Shown one piece after another: positions 10,414-21,607 of a stretch of DNA of 64,000 bases (positions are counted from its first letter, which is position 1; the number at the start of each line of letters is the position of its first letter). The notes below the pieces were generated by a model that saw only the letters and a list, made by a program, of their open reading frames with translations, was not told the DNA's origin and ran no database searches. The DNA is from Sepioteuthis lessoniana (lineage: Eukaryota; Mollusca; Cephalopoda; Myopsida; Loliginidae). The position numbers were made by a program, and so were the translations under genes. The DNA is taken from NCBI GenBank assembly GCA_963585895.1, contig OY757904.1:67717333-67781332 (forward strand), written 5' to 3'.

Positions 10414-10415
<2 letters not shown>

Positions 10416-10486
10416 TTAAGAAAAAACAAAACCGGTCTCATTATGATTATAAATTTATGTCCATCCTGTTATGGGTATTGATATGA

Positions 10487-10490
<4 letters not shown>

Positions 10491-10559
<69 letters not shown>
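10491..10559. repeat. (TA)n microsatellite
   Basis: About 69 bp of TA, directly beyond the 3' end of the PLE fragment that follows on the minus strand. Confidence 0.98.
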
Positions 10560-10562
<3 letters not shown>

Positions 10563-10596
10563 GAACATAATAGATATTTCTTGTCTACATATTTTT

Positions 10597-11000
10597 TGTT
10601 AATCCTTTCGAAATGCCATATTGATCTCTTGGTATTCGGCAGGAATTGCTTGAAAAACCTTCACAATTAGTTATTTCCCTTGTACTTTCTGTCCAACTGT
10701 GGGCCATCAGCAGGACAGTATGTATAAGAAACGTGATGTACCTTTTGTATGTACCTTACTACTTTGTAAGAATGTGTTGCGTTTACTTTTGGAATTTGTT
10801 TCTGCAAATAATGTCAATAACTAAAGACGTTTAAGTACATTAGCACTAGTTTCAAAATTAATTTTATTAAGTTTAGGTTGTATGTTCCTAATATATAGTT
10901 CCTCGAGAATCCGTAGTTATTTATTGTTATTTTTATGTTCCAAAATTGAATTAATTTGGTGTCCTTTTGTTCACAATTATTGTTATCAGTCTCTCAAAAG
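10597..11000 (-). pseudogene. Penelope-like element 3' end (C-terminus of GIY-YIG protein plus terminal region)
   Basis: On the minus strand around 10910-10825 one frame reads LRILEELYIRNIQPKLN followed by KINFETSANVLKRL and a stop. This is the C-terminal end of a PLE polyprotein after the GIY-YIG domain. The DNA here matches the PLE at 44.7 kb: TAAAGACGTTTAAGTACATT (about 10821) versus TAAAGACATTTACGTACATT. Downstream on minus (10820-10600) is the terminal region, including GGCCATCAGCAGGACAG on +, the position of the CTGATGA-type motif in the better copies. The rest of the ORF is lost or unreadable. Confidence 0.7.
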
Positions 11001-11117
11001 TTTTTGGTGGTTCTAGAAAAGTTTCAGCGTGAGAAACTAATAACCTGTGTAGAATGCATACAGTTAAATTCTAAACCGTCAGGCCAACAAATGTCATAAT
11101 CGGCGGGTTAATCCATT

Positions 11118-11119
<2 letters not shown>

Positions 11120-11180
<61 letters not shown>
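11120..11180. repeat. (TA)n microsatellite
   Basis: About 60 bp of TA. Confidence 0.98.
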
Positions 11181-11181
<1 letters not shown>

Positions 11182-12995
11182 TAAGCTTCGTTCATTTATT
11201 AAGTTTAATTAAAAGAGATGGTACCAGCAATTAACCTCCCCTGGTTTCTAGATAAAGTATTATTTTTTATGCTTGAACAAGCAGAGAAAAGTGCAGTAAA
11301 TTCTATTGAAATTTTGCCAGGAATAACATGAAGTTAGGTAATTCTTAATCAAACAATGTTTTGGCTTTTAGCAAATAGTTCACGCAAGCGAGGATGTGGA
11401 GTTTCAAAATCATTTTGAAATCCTTTCAAAAGGATTTGACCCGCATTGAAAATATTCATTTCCAGGAATTGTTTTACCGGCATTCAATTATCGTTACCAG
11501 TGACTTGTAATGCAAAATTAACCCTATATACATAGTTTTGTGTGCTTGTGCGAGAGTATGCATAACACCTAGGGATATTTTGCTTGATATGGTTTATATA
11601 TATACAATTTGGATTTGTTTTATTTCTTTTTTATTGGTACCGAGCTGTTAATGTTGCAAGTCTTCATTATATATATATATTTATATATATATATATTATC
11701 GTAGGCAACTCAGATCGGTTGACTTGGTTTTGAGAAACATGATGTCACACATGTCGTCAGTGAACGGAATTTTCCATCGTGAACCTGGAGTGAATCTATT
11801 ATCATAATCACAGATTTCGTCAACCTGAAGAATATCTCGTTACAAACTGAAAGCTATTTTTGAGACAACTCATTGATATGTGTTGTCTCGTAAGCGTTTT
11901 CTGTCTTTTGAATATAGTAAGTAATATTTACAAATTCATCGAGGTAAAATGAGGGCTTTAACGAGAAGTATACCACCAAAAATCAACACCCTCTGATGGC
12001 AACGACTATTAGCGAAAGTACTGCCGGTTCCTTTCCCTGGTGGGAGTTCCGTACAACCAGACGCATTTTTTCAGCAACCACCCGTCAACAAAAAGGTCCA
12101 GCGTATAAGCAAAGTCAGCAGATAAAACTTCCTCTAACAGTCTTATTCAGGTCTACCTTATATGTACTTTTAAAGAAGTATTCTTTAAAATCTACAGTAC
12201 TTTTCAAGATTAATACCGGTCTTATCTTCCTTTTTTTTTTTGGCCTTTCATGATAGTAAATTTCAACATTACATGAACTATTTCATATTACCAGCCAACC
12301 AGACGCAGCAAAAAAAGAAATGTCTAAGATCAGTCGATACTGCTTGAACAACAGCCGACTTCACTCGCAGAGCAGCTAATTCAAGCAAATCTGGCAATAT
12401 GACCCAAGCATTGAGACTGCAGCCCAATGGTAAAGACATTAGTCGTACTACCAACTCACTTCGTATTTTTCTTGTACTATTAGATAAATAAAAGTTAGCA
12501 TTTAAATTTACCCATTTACCTTAGCCATGCTTGCCATGTCGGTGACAAGTGTTTCATATCTATGTTTGCTTGATTACCATAATCATTGGCCCAGCAACAA
12601 TATATGTTCCCCCCAGGAGGTTGAGCACTCTGGAGAAGGAATTAACGGCTGCCACTTGCCCAATGCAAAGCTCTCCATTAGAATTAATCAGTCTGGTATC
12701 CAGTAAGGCAAAATGTAAACAAGCAAAAACTACTACATAATGCCTAATCATCCCCAACCTGATGTATGACGACTGTGGGCTGAGCGGTAAGATACTTAGT
12801 GTAATGTAAAGTTGGACAGGTTTCAGTCCTAGCATGAAGCGTCTTGCGTGTCTAGCCACACTGACGAGTTGTAATACAATGAAACTGTCTGTCTGTAGTA
12901 GAAAATACAAATATCTATATGTATATATATATATATATATTGTGTTGATGCAATGTCAACTCACTTAGAATCTGTCAGTTTTTTGCCAATGCGAT
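11181..12995. other. Unassigned DNA
   Basis: Small TA tracts lie at 11669-11697 and 12921-12940. A minus-strand open frame of 116 codons at 12910-12560 is one of the longer non-repetitive frames in the window. It shows no domain, has no intron context I can defend, and overlaps open frames on the other strand, so I do not call it a gene. Confidence 0.5.
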
Positions 12996-12997
12996 TA

Positions 12998-13001
12998 TCA
13001 C

Positions 13002-13085
<84 letters not shown>
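12998..13085. repeat. Compound microsatellite (CA)n(TA)n
   Basis: About 34 bp of CA are followed by about 53 bp of TA. Confidence 0.98.
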
Positions 13086-13089
<4 letters not shown>

Positions 13090-13238
13090 GATGTAATTCT
13101 GATGATTCTGAGTTTCAAGTGCTTTACGTTTTGACCGAGGGAATTTGATTTAACTGACGTCCGTTTATTTCATATAATACTCACCTGCATTCGTGCTTGC
13201 TGAACCATGTATTTTACTGGTTAACATGGTTTTAGAGG

Positions 13239-13239
<1 letters not shown>

Positions 13240-13297
<58 letters not shown>
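13240..13297. repeat. (TA)n microsatellite
   Basis: A TA run carries a single TACATA interruption. Confidence 0.97.
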
Positions 13298-15224
13298 GTT
13301 CTTTACGTATATTTTTGCTTGCGTCTCTGTAAAATTAACTCATGTATGTATGTTTGTATAGGTTTCCTGTTCCAAGTAGTTTTAATAAGTGTACAATATT
13401 TACTATTATTTATCATGTGAAATCAGAAAATCTTATTGTATTCAAGAATATTCATAAATGTAGAAAAGTTATTATTTAAGGATATCTCAACATGCCAATA
13501 CTTAATAAACACACGGTGATATTTCTTTTATACATATAATCTCTTTATACGTAGCATATAATTTGTATTTTTAACGGCCCAATATACATCTTTATTTGAA
13601 AAATCTAACCATGGGCCGAAAATGATTTGACAAACTATTGTGTTCGGAGTTCGTATATAGAAAACAACAAACGGGACCTTTTTAATACGAGCGCATTGGA
13701 CAATTCCGTGTATAAAAAATAAACGCCGGTATTGGAATATAATAAAAGAAGATTTTTCATGGCATTGAAAATCCAGACAGTTCAATAGCCAAACCACAAG
13801 CTAAATATTTCCTAATGGGAAATAGACATAAAAAAGTTATTGACCAGTAAACCTACAGCACTCAATGACCACAAATTATAGAATATTGCCATATACATAT
13901 AAGGAATAAATGTATCGTTTAATCAAAATAAATATTTCTTGAAAGGGCAATCATCCTCATAATCATAGCAAATGATATTTTCAATATCAAGTTTGGGAAG
14001 TTCAAACAAAAATACAAATAGTTATACTTCAGTAAGATTGCGTTACAAAGACACTAAAGCAATTATTCTTTTCGAATTCATACATTAAGTTTTCTTTGTT
14101 TTGATTTTGTTATTTCTTGACAGGGAAACTCATTGAAAAAACGCCCTTCTTCCTGGAAGATTCATTTATATGTGATGTAACCCTTGTTGTATTTACTGTC
14201 GATTTTAGTATTGAATATTAATGAACGCATTAATTTTAATTTGTTACCTAAGATCATATGACTAAACAATTGATTTTAATAGCTAAAATCTTGGAATTTT
14301 CATTATTTCGTATATATATTTTTTAGAGTTGCTTTTGTTAGCATATACGATAACCCTTTGAATGAGTTTCTATCATTCATTTTTTATTGGTAATTGTCTT
14401 GTTTACACTGAGCATGCATGGTATACTGAATATGTGCTTGTTCAGAAATGTCGGCGAAGCTTTAAAATCCCCCAAAACTGATAAGTATTTGCTTTAATTT
14501 TTTTTCTTACTTGAAAGGACAGTTAGCATAAATGTAAAAAAAAAAATATTGGTTTTCTAAAGGTTTAAACTTGTGCATGGAGTTGGAATTAGTTTCCTTT
14601 TAGCGGCTTACCATCTTGCTACCAAAGGCAGTTTAAGTCTAAGAGTCATCTGCTTTTTTAATGGTTACCGAGAGAAGAGTTTAGCACTAGCTTTTTAAGT
14701 GAAGAGGATAGTTACATTAAGTGTGAGAAATAGATCTCACTAACAATCCAGTCTATGCCAGATCTTCTAGTTGAATTAAAAAACCTTTAAAGTTATGACG
14801 GTGTTGTTTTTATAAACGCATATTTAGTGGGATTCGGAAATTTTTAATCCTAAAAAAGCATTGAATCTAGAAAAATAAACTAAAATAGAGCAAAAGTGCT
14901 TCTTCAAATGATAATAAGTCTCATCTGGGACCACCGATATTTGGTATCTCGTGTTGCAACACGTCATTTAGACTGTATAACATTAGTCTCTTACTTAATT
15001 CGTAGTGGATCATCTTTGCCATTTATTCATGCTATGTTGTGACTTGTTTTTTTTCCAGTTTTGTGAATTTTGCTTAACATGATCTTTACGTCTATTATTA
15101 CCAAATACACAAGCAATCATTTTAAAAATAGATATTTCTAATTTTTGACAAATAATCTAAGCTAAGCTTCTAACAGCAGATATTATGCTTATATGTTTAG
15201 TAAGTTATAAATCCAAGTATTCTT
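13298..15224. other. Unassigned AT-rich DNA
   Basis: No recognisable element. The minus-strand open frame at 13797-13528 (89 codons) has no motif I know, and nothing else supports it. Confidence 0.5.
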
Positions 15225-15225
15225 C

Positions 15226-15385
15226 CTACAGCTGTGGGTAAATAGTAGGGATGACTGGTGTCTAAGATTTTTATTGCATCCGATCGAGGATTAGATAAAA
15301 CCCTATAAATTCAAACCAATTGCATTCCCCTGAAGAATAGATTGTGTCAAATCTTGCTCATTGGGGAAGTGTTGGATAAATTCTC
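15226..15385 (+). repeat. Old SINE-A 3' fragment
   Basis: The segment begins CTACAGCTGTGGGTAAATAG. It then keeps the order AATTCAAACCAATTGC, GTGTCAAATCTTGCTC and a worn GGGGAAGTGTTGGATAAA, as at the end of SINE-A. It is strongly diverged. Confidence 0.5.
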
Positions 15386-15697
15386 ATATAACGAAAATAT
15401 ATTATACCGATACCTGGGAGCTCCCCCCACCAAGAAATAAGTTCATGACTTGACACATTTATACGCCCCATAAATGGGAATTGCAGACAGAATCAAACAT
15501 TTGTTATGACGGGCACACATGTGCCTTCGTTCATAATTGCCTCATACCAATTAAATGACCTTTTGTGAAATTGGGCCTGGTGTGTGTTTGGATATATATC
15601 TAACGTCATACTCGTTTAAAAAATCCAATACTACTTTTTAAAAACTGAAAACTATAACATAAGTCAATTGACAACTTATTTCTCAATCCCAAAAGTG

Positions 15698-15818
<121 letters not shown>

Positions 15819-15829
15819 GAAAAACTGAT

Positions 15830-16470
15830 AACAACGATCAAAGAGGAAGGAATGATTTATTAACGGGTCAACACTATAGCGTTTCGGTTCTACTGAACCA
15901 TCATCAGGGCAATGAGGGGTGATAATAATAATTTTAAGTTAACGAAGGATGATTAGAAATGTGAAATACAAAAACCTACGGGAAAATATGTATAGTGAGA
16001 AAAAGTTAGCCGTTTAACAGGCAAATCAGCGTTTGATGTTTAAATTACGTCATTTGACTTATTAGGAATATTGTATAGAATTATGTACGTTGTTTAACGA
16101 GAAAGATTACGAGACAGAAAGAAGAAAAGAAAGAAAGAAAGAAAGAACAAAAGAAGAATGAAAAGCATGGAAATTATGAGATATACGGAAAATATTAACT
16201 AAGGATGGAATATATTGTAGCTGTTTAAAATGTATTTGCTTAAGTAAGGAGAAATATTATAAAAGCCAGGATGAGTATTTAGGGAACTGAGGAATGGGAT
16301 AGCTGCGGCTTCGAAAATTCGTCTAAGATTTTTATTATGGATGTAAGTAAGCATCTTAGCAGAGTTGAAGTCAATGTTATGATTATGTTGAGAAGTGTGT
16401 ACGAGTAATGCGTTGTTTGAGTTGCCAATTCTTATGTCTCTTTTTTAATTTCCATGCTTAATTTTTTTTG
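15830..16470 (-). pseudogene. Penelope-like element 3' end with terminal region
   Basis: On the minus strand a frame reads RIGNSNNALLVHTSQHNHN, then IDFNSAKMLTYIHNKNLRRI, then FEAAAIPFLSSLNTHPGFYN (about 16440-16230). This is the C-terminal part of a PLE GIY-YIG endonuclease (the H..H..FD/N..A and R..E segments). The upstream YIG half is frameshifted and poorly readable near 16500. The element's 3' non-coding end follows, with a GAAA-rich patch at 16116-16146, and finishes at the CA/TA microsatellite. A hammerhead-like motif lies in this terminal region. Confidence 0.75.
15862..15912 (-). ncRNA. Hammerhead-ribozyme-like motif in PLE terminal region
   Basis: On the minus strand CTGATGA (15907-15901) is followed by a hairpin GGTTC-AGTA-GAACC (15899-15886). 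Then come GAAA (15885-15882), a helix ACGC-TATA-GTGT (15882-15871) and a T at the expected cleavage position (15870). These are the invariant core and stems II and III of a hammerhead ribozyme. One extra U precedes stem II, and stem I pairing is weak. Hammerhead motifs in PLE terminal repeats are established knowledge. Activity of this copy is inferred, not shown. Confidence 0.6.
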
Positions 16471-16474
16471 GAAG

Positions 16475-17018
16475 ACTTCTATATGTGGTGGTTGTTGAAT
16501 ACGTCCATAGCCCCTCATATCATTCTGCATGCTCTCTGATATTTTAGCGCAGTCATATTTTAAGTATTATCATTAATAGTTCCCCTTGTTTCAAGTGATG
16601 CATGGTTTAAGAACATTGCCACGGTAATATGAATAATTCAATGCAAAATAATTGTTATCCTCTTCAAAAAATGTCCACTGTCAATAAAAACAGACTTGAA
16701 GTGAAACAGATTAAATTTAAAAAAAATGCTTACTTTGCGTTGATTTAATCACAAAAGCAAAGTATTTACCAGATTCAATGTTTATTTCATGTTCCTTCAT
16801 ATTATTACAAAGTTCTTGCATTATAAAAAAAAAAGTAATTCTTATTGATTTTCAACGCGGCACAATCACTGAAAATTTACAAAATCAGATAAATGCATAT
16901 AGAATATTTAACTCCGGACTTTTTATGGTTATTTTTTAGGATATATCATTTGAAACTTCAAAGGAAGTTCAAGCAGCTATTATATATATATATATTTTAA
17001 ATAACCAGGACCAACATT
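16475..17018. other. Unassigned AT-rich DNA
   Basis: This may include a worn upstream part of the PLE ending at 15.83 kb. A short TA run sits at 16979-16994. Confidence 0.45.
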
Positions 17019-17055
17019 TGTAACAACAACAACAACAACAACTACTACTACTACA
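17019..17055. repeat. (CAA)n(CTA)n microsatellite
   Basis: About seven CAA units are followed by about four CTA units, immediately left of the DNA transposon. Confidence 0.95.
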
Positions 17056-17067
17056 ACACATCTATAC

Positions 17068-17779
17068 CTTTTCCAGTTCAAAGTGGGAGTAGTTCAGTTC
17101 AAAATGGGAATAGCTCAGTTCAAAATGAGTATAGTTCATTTCAAAATGGGAATAGTTCATTTCAAAATGGAAAAATTATTATAAGTATAAAATATAAAAA
17201 ATATTTTATAAATCATTTTAGCAATGAAATTGTTAACATTTAATAATATAAAAAAAAAAATTCAAGTCATTTATTAGAACGCAACATTTTCTAATGCTAC
17301 AGCTGCAGGGATTTTAGATTGAAATCCAGCTATGAAACGATTGAATACTTCTGGTGTTACCCTCCCCAATTCTTCCTCAAATTATGAAGTCAAAGCTCTT
17401 GCCTTTTGTTTAGTAATTGACAAGCCATCTCTTCTCTCCATTGCAAGAATACTCACAATTTTAGCAGGCAATTCCTGCTTGACGTAAGTTTTGATTAAAG
17501 ACCATACTTGTTCAATCGGATTAAACATTGGACTGTATGGTCCCAACCAAAGCACTTCACATCCTAGAAATTCTTCTACACTAAAAGCTTCTTCAATGTT
17601 TGAGTGACATGGGACATTGTCAACAACCATCACAACTGGACCCCCATATTGTCTCTTTGCAGATTTTTTTATTTATACTTATAACAATTGTTTTCATTTG
17701 GAACTGAACTATTCCCATTTTGAAATGAACTATTCCCATTTTAAAATAAACTATTCCTATTTTGAACAGGAAAAGGCAT
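17068..17779 (-). mobile_element. DDE-type DNA transposon relic with subterminal tandem repeats
   Basis: The ends are inverted: CCTTTTCCAGTTCAAAGTGG at the left and, read on minus, CCTTTTCCTGTTCAAAATAG at the right. Each end then repeats a roughly 21-bp motif, AGTTCATTTCAAAATGGGAA. There are about four copies at the left (17077-17170) and about three at the right (17700-17765). The core encodes the C-terminal part of a transposase. A clear TA or longer target duplication is not visible: the left flank ends in TATA and the right begins CATAAA. Confidence 0.75.
17330..17640 (-). pseudogene. Tc1/mariner-type (DDE_3) transposase, C-terminal fragment
   Basis: The minus-strand frame from 17633 reads MMVVDNVPCHSNIEEAFS, then GCEVLWLGPYSPMFNPIEQV and WSLIKTYVK. 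It matches the DDE_3 pattern: a catalytic Asp in VVDNVPCH and the SP..NPIE..WS segment, whose Glu is the third acidic residue. The N-terminal DNA-binding region and the first catalytic Asp are absent; only about 83 residues remain. In the intact family the protein cuts and pastes the element by binding its inverted ends. Because the flanking inverted ends are still present, the copy is internally deleted and not merely end-truncated. Confidence 0.8.
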
Positions 17780-17959
17780 AAATGGTTCATGCACTAACCA
17801 GAATACGCCCTTGAGAATAAAACATGTACAATTCTCAGATATTTTCAGATACAAACGGATTACTAAATCCCGACCAGAAAACTGTCATGTAATATAGTAA
17901 ATTATAAAGAAAATGAAAGACTGCTAAGAAAAGAGAAATTGAGAAAACATGGTAAGAAG

Positions 17960-18585
17960 GAAAAGGCGGACGTAGAGTCTATGTAAACGGGGAGTTGACT
18001 TCTGAGTGACTTAAACTAGAGCACATGTGGGTCAGCCGCTCACAGGTGAATGACTGCGTTAGTTTTGGATGACCTGAGAAAACTAGAGGTCCCAAAATCT
18101 GGTTCGCCGATGAGGAACCAGTGTAAGGGGATATTCCTCCCACCGACTCCGAGCGGAAGGGGGATGACTGAGTATTTTTAGACGACTTGACTTTATTATA
18201 ATCAACAAAACAAGAGAACTTGACGAATTGTAGACGTTGCTGTCCAGGCTGACCGCAGAGAAAAATTAAAAGAAAGTTACAAGAATGATTAGTACCTTGA
18301 CCTTGCTAGAGAATTGAAAACAATGTGGAATGCGAGAGTAACGGTTATACCATTGGTGGTTGGGGCTCTTTGCACAGTCACTAAAGGTTTGACAAAATGA
18401 CTAGAAGACTTGGAAATAAGAGAACGAGAGGAGATAATCCAAACTAGATTGTTGATATCTGCCGGAATACTGAGAAGAGCTCTAGAGACTTGTGGAGACT
18501 TGTTGTCTCCCAAAATTATGTAAAAGATCATCGGCTAATGCTGACGTCAGTAACTCTCCAGGAGAAAAATAATAAATAGAAAAAA
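17960..18585 (+). mobile_element. RLE-type LINE, copy 1 (3' end, decayed)
   Basis: From about 18180 the DNA follows the consensus seen in the other copies of this cluster: TTATAATCAACAAAACAAGA, GCTGTCCAGGCTGACCGCAG, ACCTTGACCTTGCTAGAGAA, TTGAAAACAATGTGGAATG, ATACTGAGAAGAGCTCTAGA and CTGACGTCAGTAACTC, ending in an AATAATAAAT tail. Translated pieces include YLDLARELKTMWNARVTVIP. The coding part is the C-terminal restriction-like endonuclease region. The block at 17960-18170 is notably GC-richer (GCCGCTCACAGGTGAATGAC; CCACCGACTCCGAGCGGAAG). It may be the element's own 5' sequence joined by internal deletion, or unrelated. Confidence 0.65.
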
Positions 18586-19218
18586 AACGGGAAATAGAAA
18601 CAGCAAACATGTAGCACTTTAAGACCACCACCAATACTAAAAAAAAGAACATTCTAAACAAAAGGAACCGCAAAGTAATAAAAATTTGAAGCATATCACA
18701 GCCAAACCATACAGATTAAACACTGATATAAGAAGAAGAAATGAATATGGAACATTTGAAGAGGATTATGTCAGGAAAGAAGACTAGATTATCATTGCAA
18801 AGAAACTACAAGTGGAGAAGAGTCAAGGCAGAAACTGAAAAATAAACGCATTATCAACAAACAGCATTACGAATTTAAACGAAATAAATTATTCAGGAAC
18901 CAAATTAGATAGTGAAAAAAAATCAAAGTTCCTCTTAATAATACAATCAGAAACTCAAAACATGGATGACAAATTCGACTGGAAAGACAAATAAGAAATC
19001 TACGACATCAAGCAAAAATATCGACGGAGGAAAAAACGCTCGATCACGTTGGGAGGAATTAGAAAAAGCAACAGCAATCAAACAAAAAATACAAATAGAC
19101 GAAATAAACCAAAAAAGTACTGTCTAAAGAAAAAGACTAAAAAGATATCCAGACAGGTTAAAATGATACAGACAAAACGGGGCATTCCAAAACAACGAAA
19201 ATATTCTATCAGCAAGTA

Positions 19219-20050
19219 GTGGTGAGAGTGCACAAATACATACCAAGAACATTAAGACAAGTAAACAAAACATATTTGGAGCAAGATATGGGAACGAATA
19301 AAACAAACGATTCACTTAGAGTAACAGTCAAAAAAGTACCGTATTGTAAAAAGCCAGGCCATTGTAGCCAACGTAGATGCTGTTTAAAAATTGCTTCCAT
19401 ACATAACCGACTGACCATTGAAATTAATAAATACTTACAAGAAAGAGACATACCGGAATTGATGTCAAAAAGTGATCCCACTTTGATAAAAAAGAACAAA
19501 AATGGAACCGACCTTAAGAACAAGAGAATCATAACGTACCTACCAAATGATGTGAAAATATTAACGGCAAAAATTAGGGAGGATACAATTTGCTAATTAG
19601 CCGGGGAGTGTTAGCCAAAGAACAAAAATGATGCCACAAGGGAACTAGAAGAATACATTGATCAAATCATCCACAAAGACAACAAAATGAAACGGAAAAA
19701 ATGTAGCTATGTAGTGGATTGACTATAAAAAGGCATATGATATGGTACCACAAAGCTGGAAAATAGACTGTCTGAAAATGTACAAGATTTCTGGTGAAGT
19801 TTATAAAAGATTCTATGGAAAACTGGTGAGTGGAACTGACAGCACGAGGAAACCCTTAACTGAGGAGAAAATGCAGAGATCTTCCAAGGAGGTACGCTAT
19901 AACCATTGTGATTTGAAATAGCGATGATAACAATAAATACAATAAAAAGGAAAAATACTGGAAGATACAAAAACCAATTAACTCCCATTTAAAAATCAAT
20001 CATCTAATGTACAAGTACGACATCCAACTGTTTAGTAAAAAATGTTAAAA
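19219..20050 (+). pseudogene. LINE reverse transcriptase, heavily mutated
   Basis: The 125-codon frame at 19219-19596 includes ASIHNRLTIEINKYLQERDI, PELMSKSDPTLIKK, and ITYLPNDVKILTAKIRED. These match the N-terminal RT blocks of this LINE (the YRPITCLP region is partly damaged). Further on, frames shift: DYKKAYD appears only across a frameshift (about 19720). The catalytic box is read as LMYKYDIQLF (about 20010) where an MDD is expected, so the YxDD motif is destroyed. The protein would have copied the element's RNA at the nicked target. It is inactive. Confidence 0.7.
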
Positions 20051-20997
20051 ATTGAAAATACAGGTAGTGAGGATATACAGTCAACATATATGGACAATAT
20101 AACAAGAAAACTCGTGATGATGTATTAGACCTTACATCCCTGCGATGACTTAGACTGTATGTGTCAAGAAAAGAAGAAGGAAAAGGATTTACCAGTGCTG
20201 ATGCATCGATACAACGACTTAAAGACTATATATATATAAAAAAAACGGAGGAAAACTGATTACAGCGATCAAAAATCTAAACAGGCAACAGAAGCATCAA
20301 CAGAATAAAAATAACCACAAAAAATGGGAAGAAAAGCAACTGCAATGACACTTTAAGTGACAAACAAGTGAAATCTCACGGAAGAAAACAAGAACGTGGT
20401 TAAGAGAGGGGAAACTTAAGAGAGAAACTGAATCTTTCATAATAGCAGTATAAAACAACGTTATAAGAACCTGGCAAGAGGCAACAAAATGACAGATGTA
20501 GTTTATGTAGAGACATAGACGAAACAATTATTCTCATAATAAGCGAAACTGTAGCTAAGAAAATATATTACTAGATACGATTGGATGTGGCAGAGAATCC
20601 ATTGGGAATTGTGGAAAAGGTTTAAATTTGACCACACGAACATATGTTATCTGCACAGCAACTGTCCTGGAGAATGAGCCGCACAAAATACTCCGGGATT
20701 TTAAGATATATACAGATGATCTAATCGCGGCCGGAAGACGACACCTAGTGATAGTCAATGAAACTAAGAGAACCTGCCAAATACCAGATTGGCGGTCCCA
20801 GTGGACCACAGTGGGAAAACCAGAGAAAGCAAAAAGAAAAAAAAAGATACCAGTACTTCGAGCTTACCAGAACAATTGCCAAAGGCTTCGTAGGGAGACA
20901 AGAACGCAGAGCAACATCCATTGTAAAGATCGGCCAGCACCGGCCATTATTAAGATCGGCCAGAAGAGTTCTAGAGACTTGAGGACACTTGCTGTTT

Positions 20998-21092
20998 GTT
21001 GTTTGGTTGGTTTGTGTTTTATACATATTAACCTATGTAGGTTGATATGCAAATGAACAGGGAGATTTGGTGATATACAAATGAACAGCTAG
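20998..21092 (-). repeat. GGTTT-tailed repeat / SINE-C tail fragment inserted in the LINE
   Basis: GTTTGGTTGGTTTGTG, ATTAACCTATGTAGGTTGA and TATGCAAATGAAC match the conserved TATCAACCTTTGTAGGTT tail module. The LINE 3' sequence is continuous across it (ACACTTGCTG before, TTGTTGTCCCTC after). TTG(C/T)TG may therefore be a short target duplication. Confidence 0.55.
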
Positions 21093-21130
21093 ATTTGTTG
21101 TCCCTCAAAATTCAGTGAACGACCATCAGC

Positions 21131-21576
21131 CAACGCTGAGGATAAAAAACTCTAATGATAGTGATACTGATAAAAATAATATACGCACGAATCACCTAAT
21201 CTCGGCCAGAAGACCAGGCATAATTATAATCAACAAAAAAAAAACAATAAAAAAACAAACTTCAAAACTGTCGACTTTGTTGTCTCCGCTGACCACCGAA
21301 TAAAACTGAAAGAATGAGAAAAGGAGGATAAGTACCTCGACCTTGCTAAAGAATTGAAAAAAACTATGGAACATGACAGTGACAATTATACTAATTTTAA
21401 ATAGTGCGTTTGAAACTGTAACTAAAGGATTACTAAATGGACTGGACGACTTGGAAGTTAGCGGAGGAGTGGAGACCATGCAAATGCCCAGAATATTAAG
21501 AAGAGTCCAGGAAACTTGAGATTTGCTGTCACTCAAACTCCAATGAAAGACTATCAGCTGACGCTGATGTTAAAAC

Positions 21577-21606
<30 letters not shown>
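21131..21606 (+). mobile_element. RLE-type LINE, copy 3 (3' end with (AAT)n tail)
   Basis: The sequence starts in the endonuclease region (CACCTAATCTCGGCCAGAAG: HLISARRPGIIIINKKKT). It continues VDFVVSADHRIKLKE with frameshifts, then TACCTCGACCTTGCTAAAGA, GAATATTAAGAAGAGTCCAG, CTCAAACTCCAATGAAAGAC and CAGCTGACGCTGATG. It ends in an (AAT)n tail at 21582-21606. The RRP..IIIN....VDF pattern resembles the PD-(D/E)xK-type endonuclease of R2/R4/NeSL-class LINEs. Confidence 0.75.

Positions 21607-21607
<1 letters not shown>

Larger units (their letters stand above)
18700..21130 (+). mobile_element. RLE-type LINE, copy 2 (longest, decayed)
   Basis: Remnants appear in the order of a single-ORF LINE of the R2-like, restriction-like-endonuclease class. 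An N-terminal linker has the pieces RKNARSRWEELEKA and RLKRYPDRL (19030-19160). RT domain pieces follow (19340-20050). The C-terminal RLE region has ENEPHKILRDF and RRHLVIVNETKRTCQI (20670-20790). The end lies near 20990. The 3' untranslated part is interrupted at about 20998-21092 by a GGTTT-tailed repeat fragment and resumes with GTCCCTCAAAATTCAGTGAA and CATCAGCCAACGCTGAGG. Confidence 0.75.

Noticed and set aside
12560-12910. A 116-codon minus-strand gene
   Set aside because: No motif, no supporting splice context, and overlapping frames open on the other strand; length alone is not enough in this DNA.
18289-18694. Minus-strand genes in the 18.3-18.7 kb region
   Set aside because: They read antisense through a plus-strand LINE 3' end; the same antisense frame appears in every copy.
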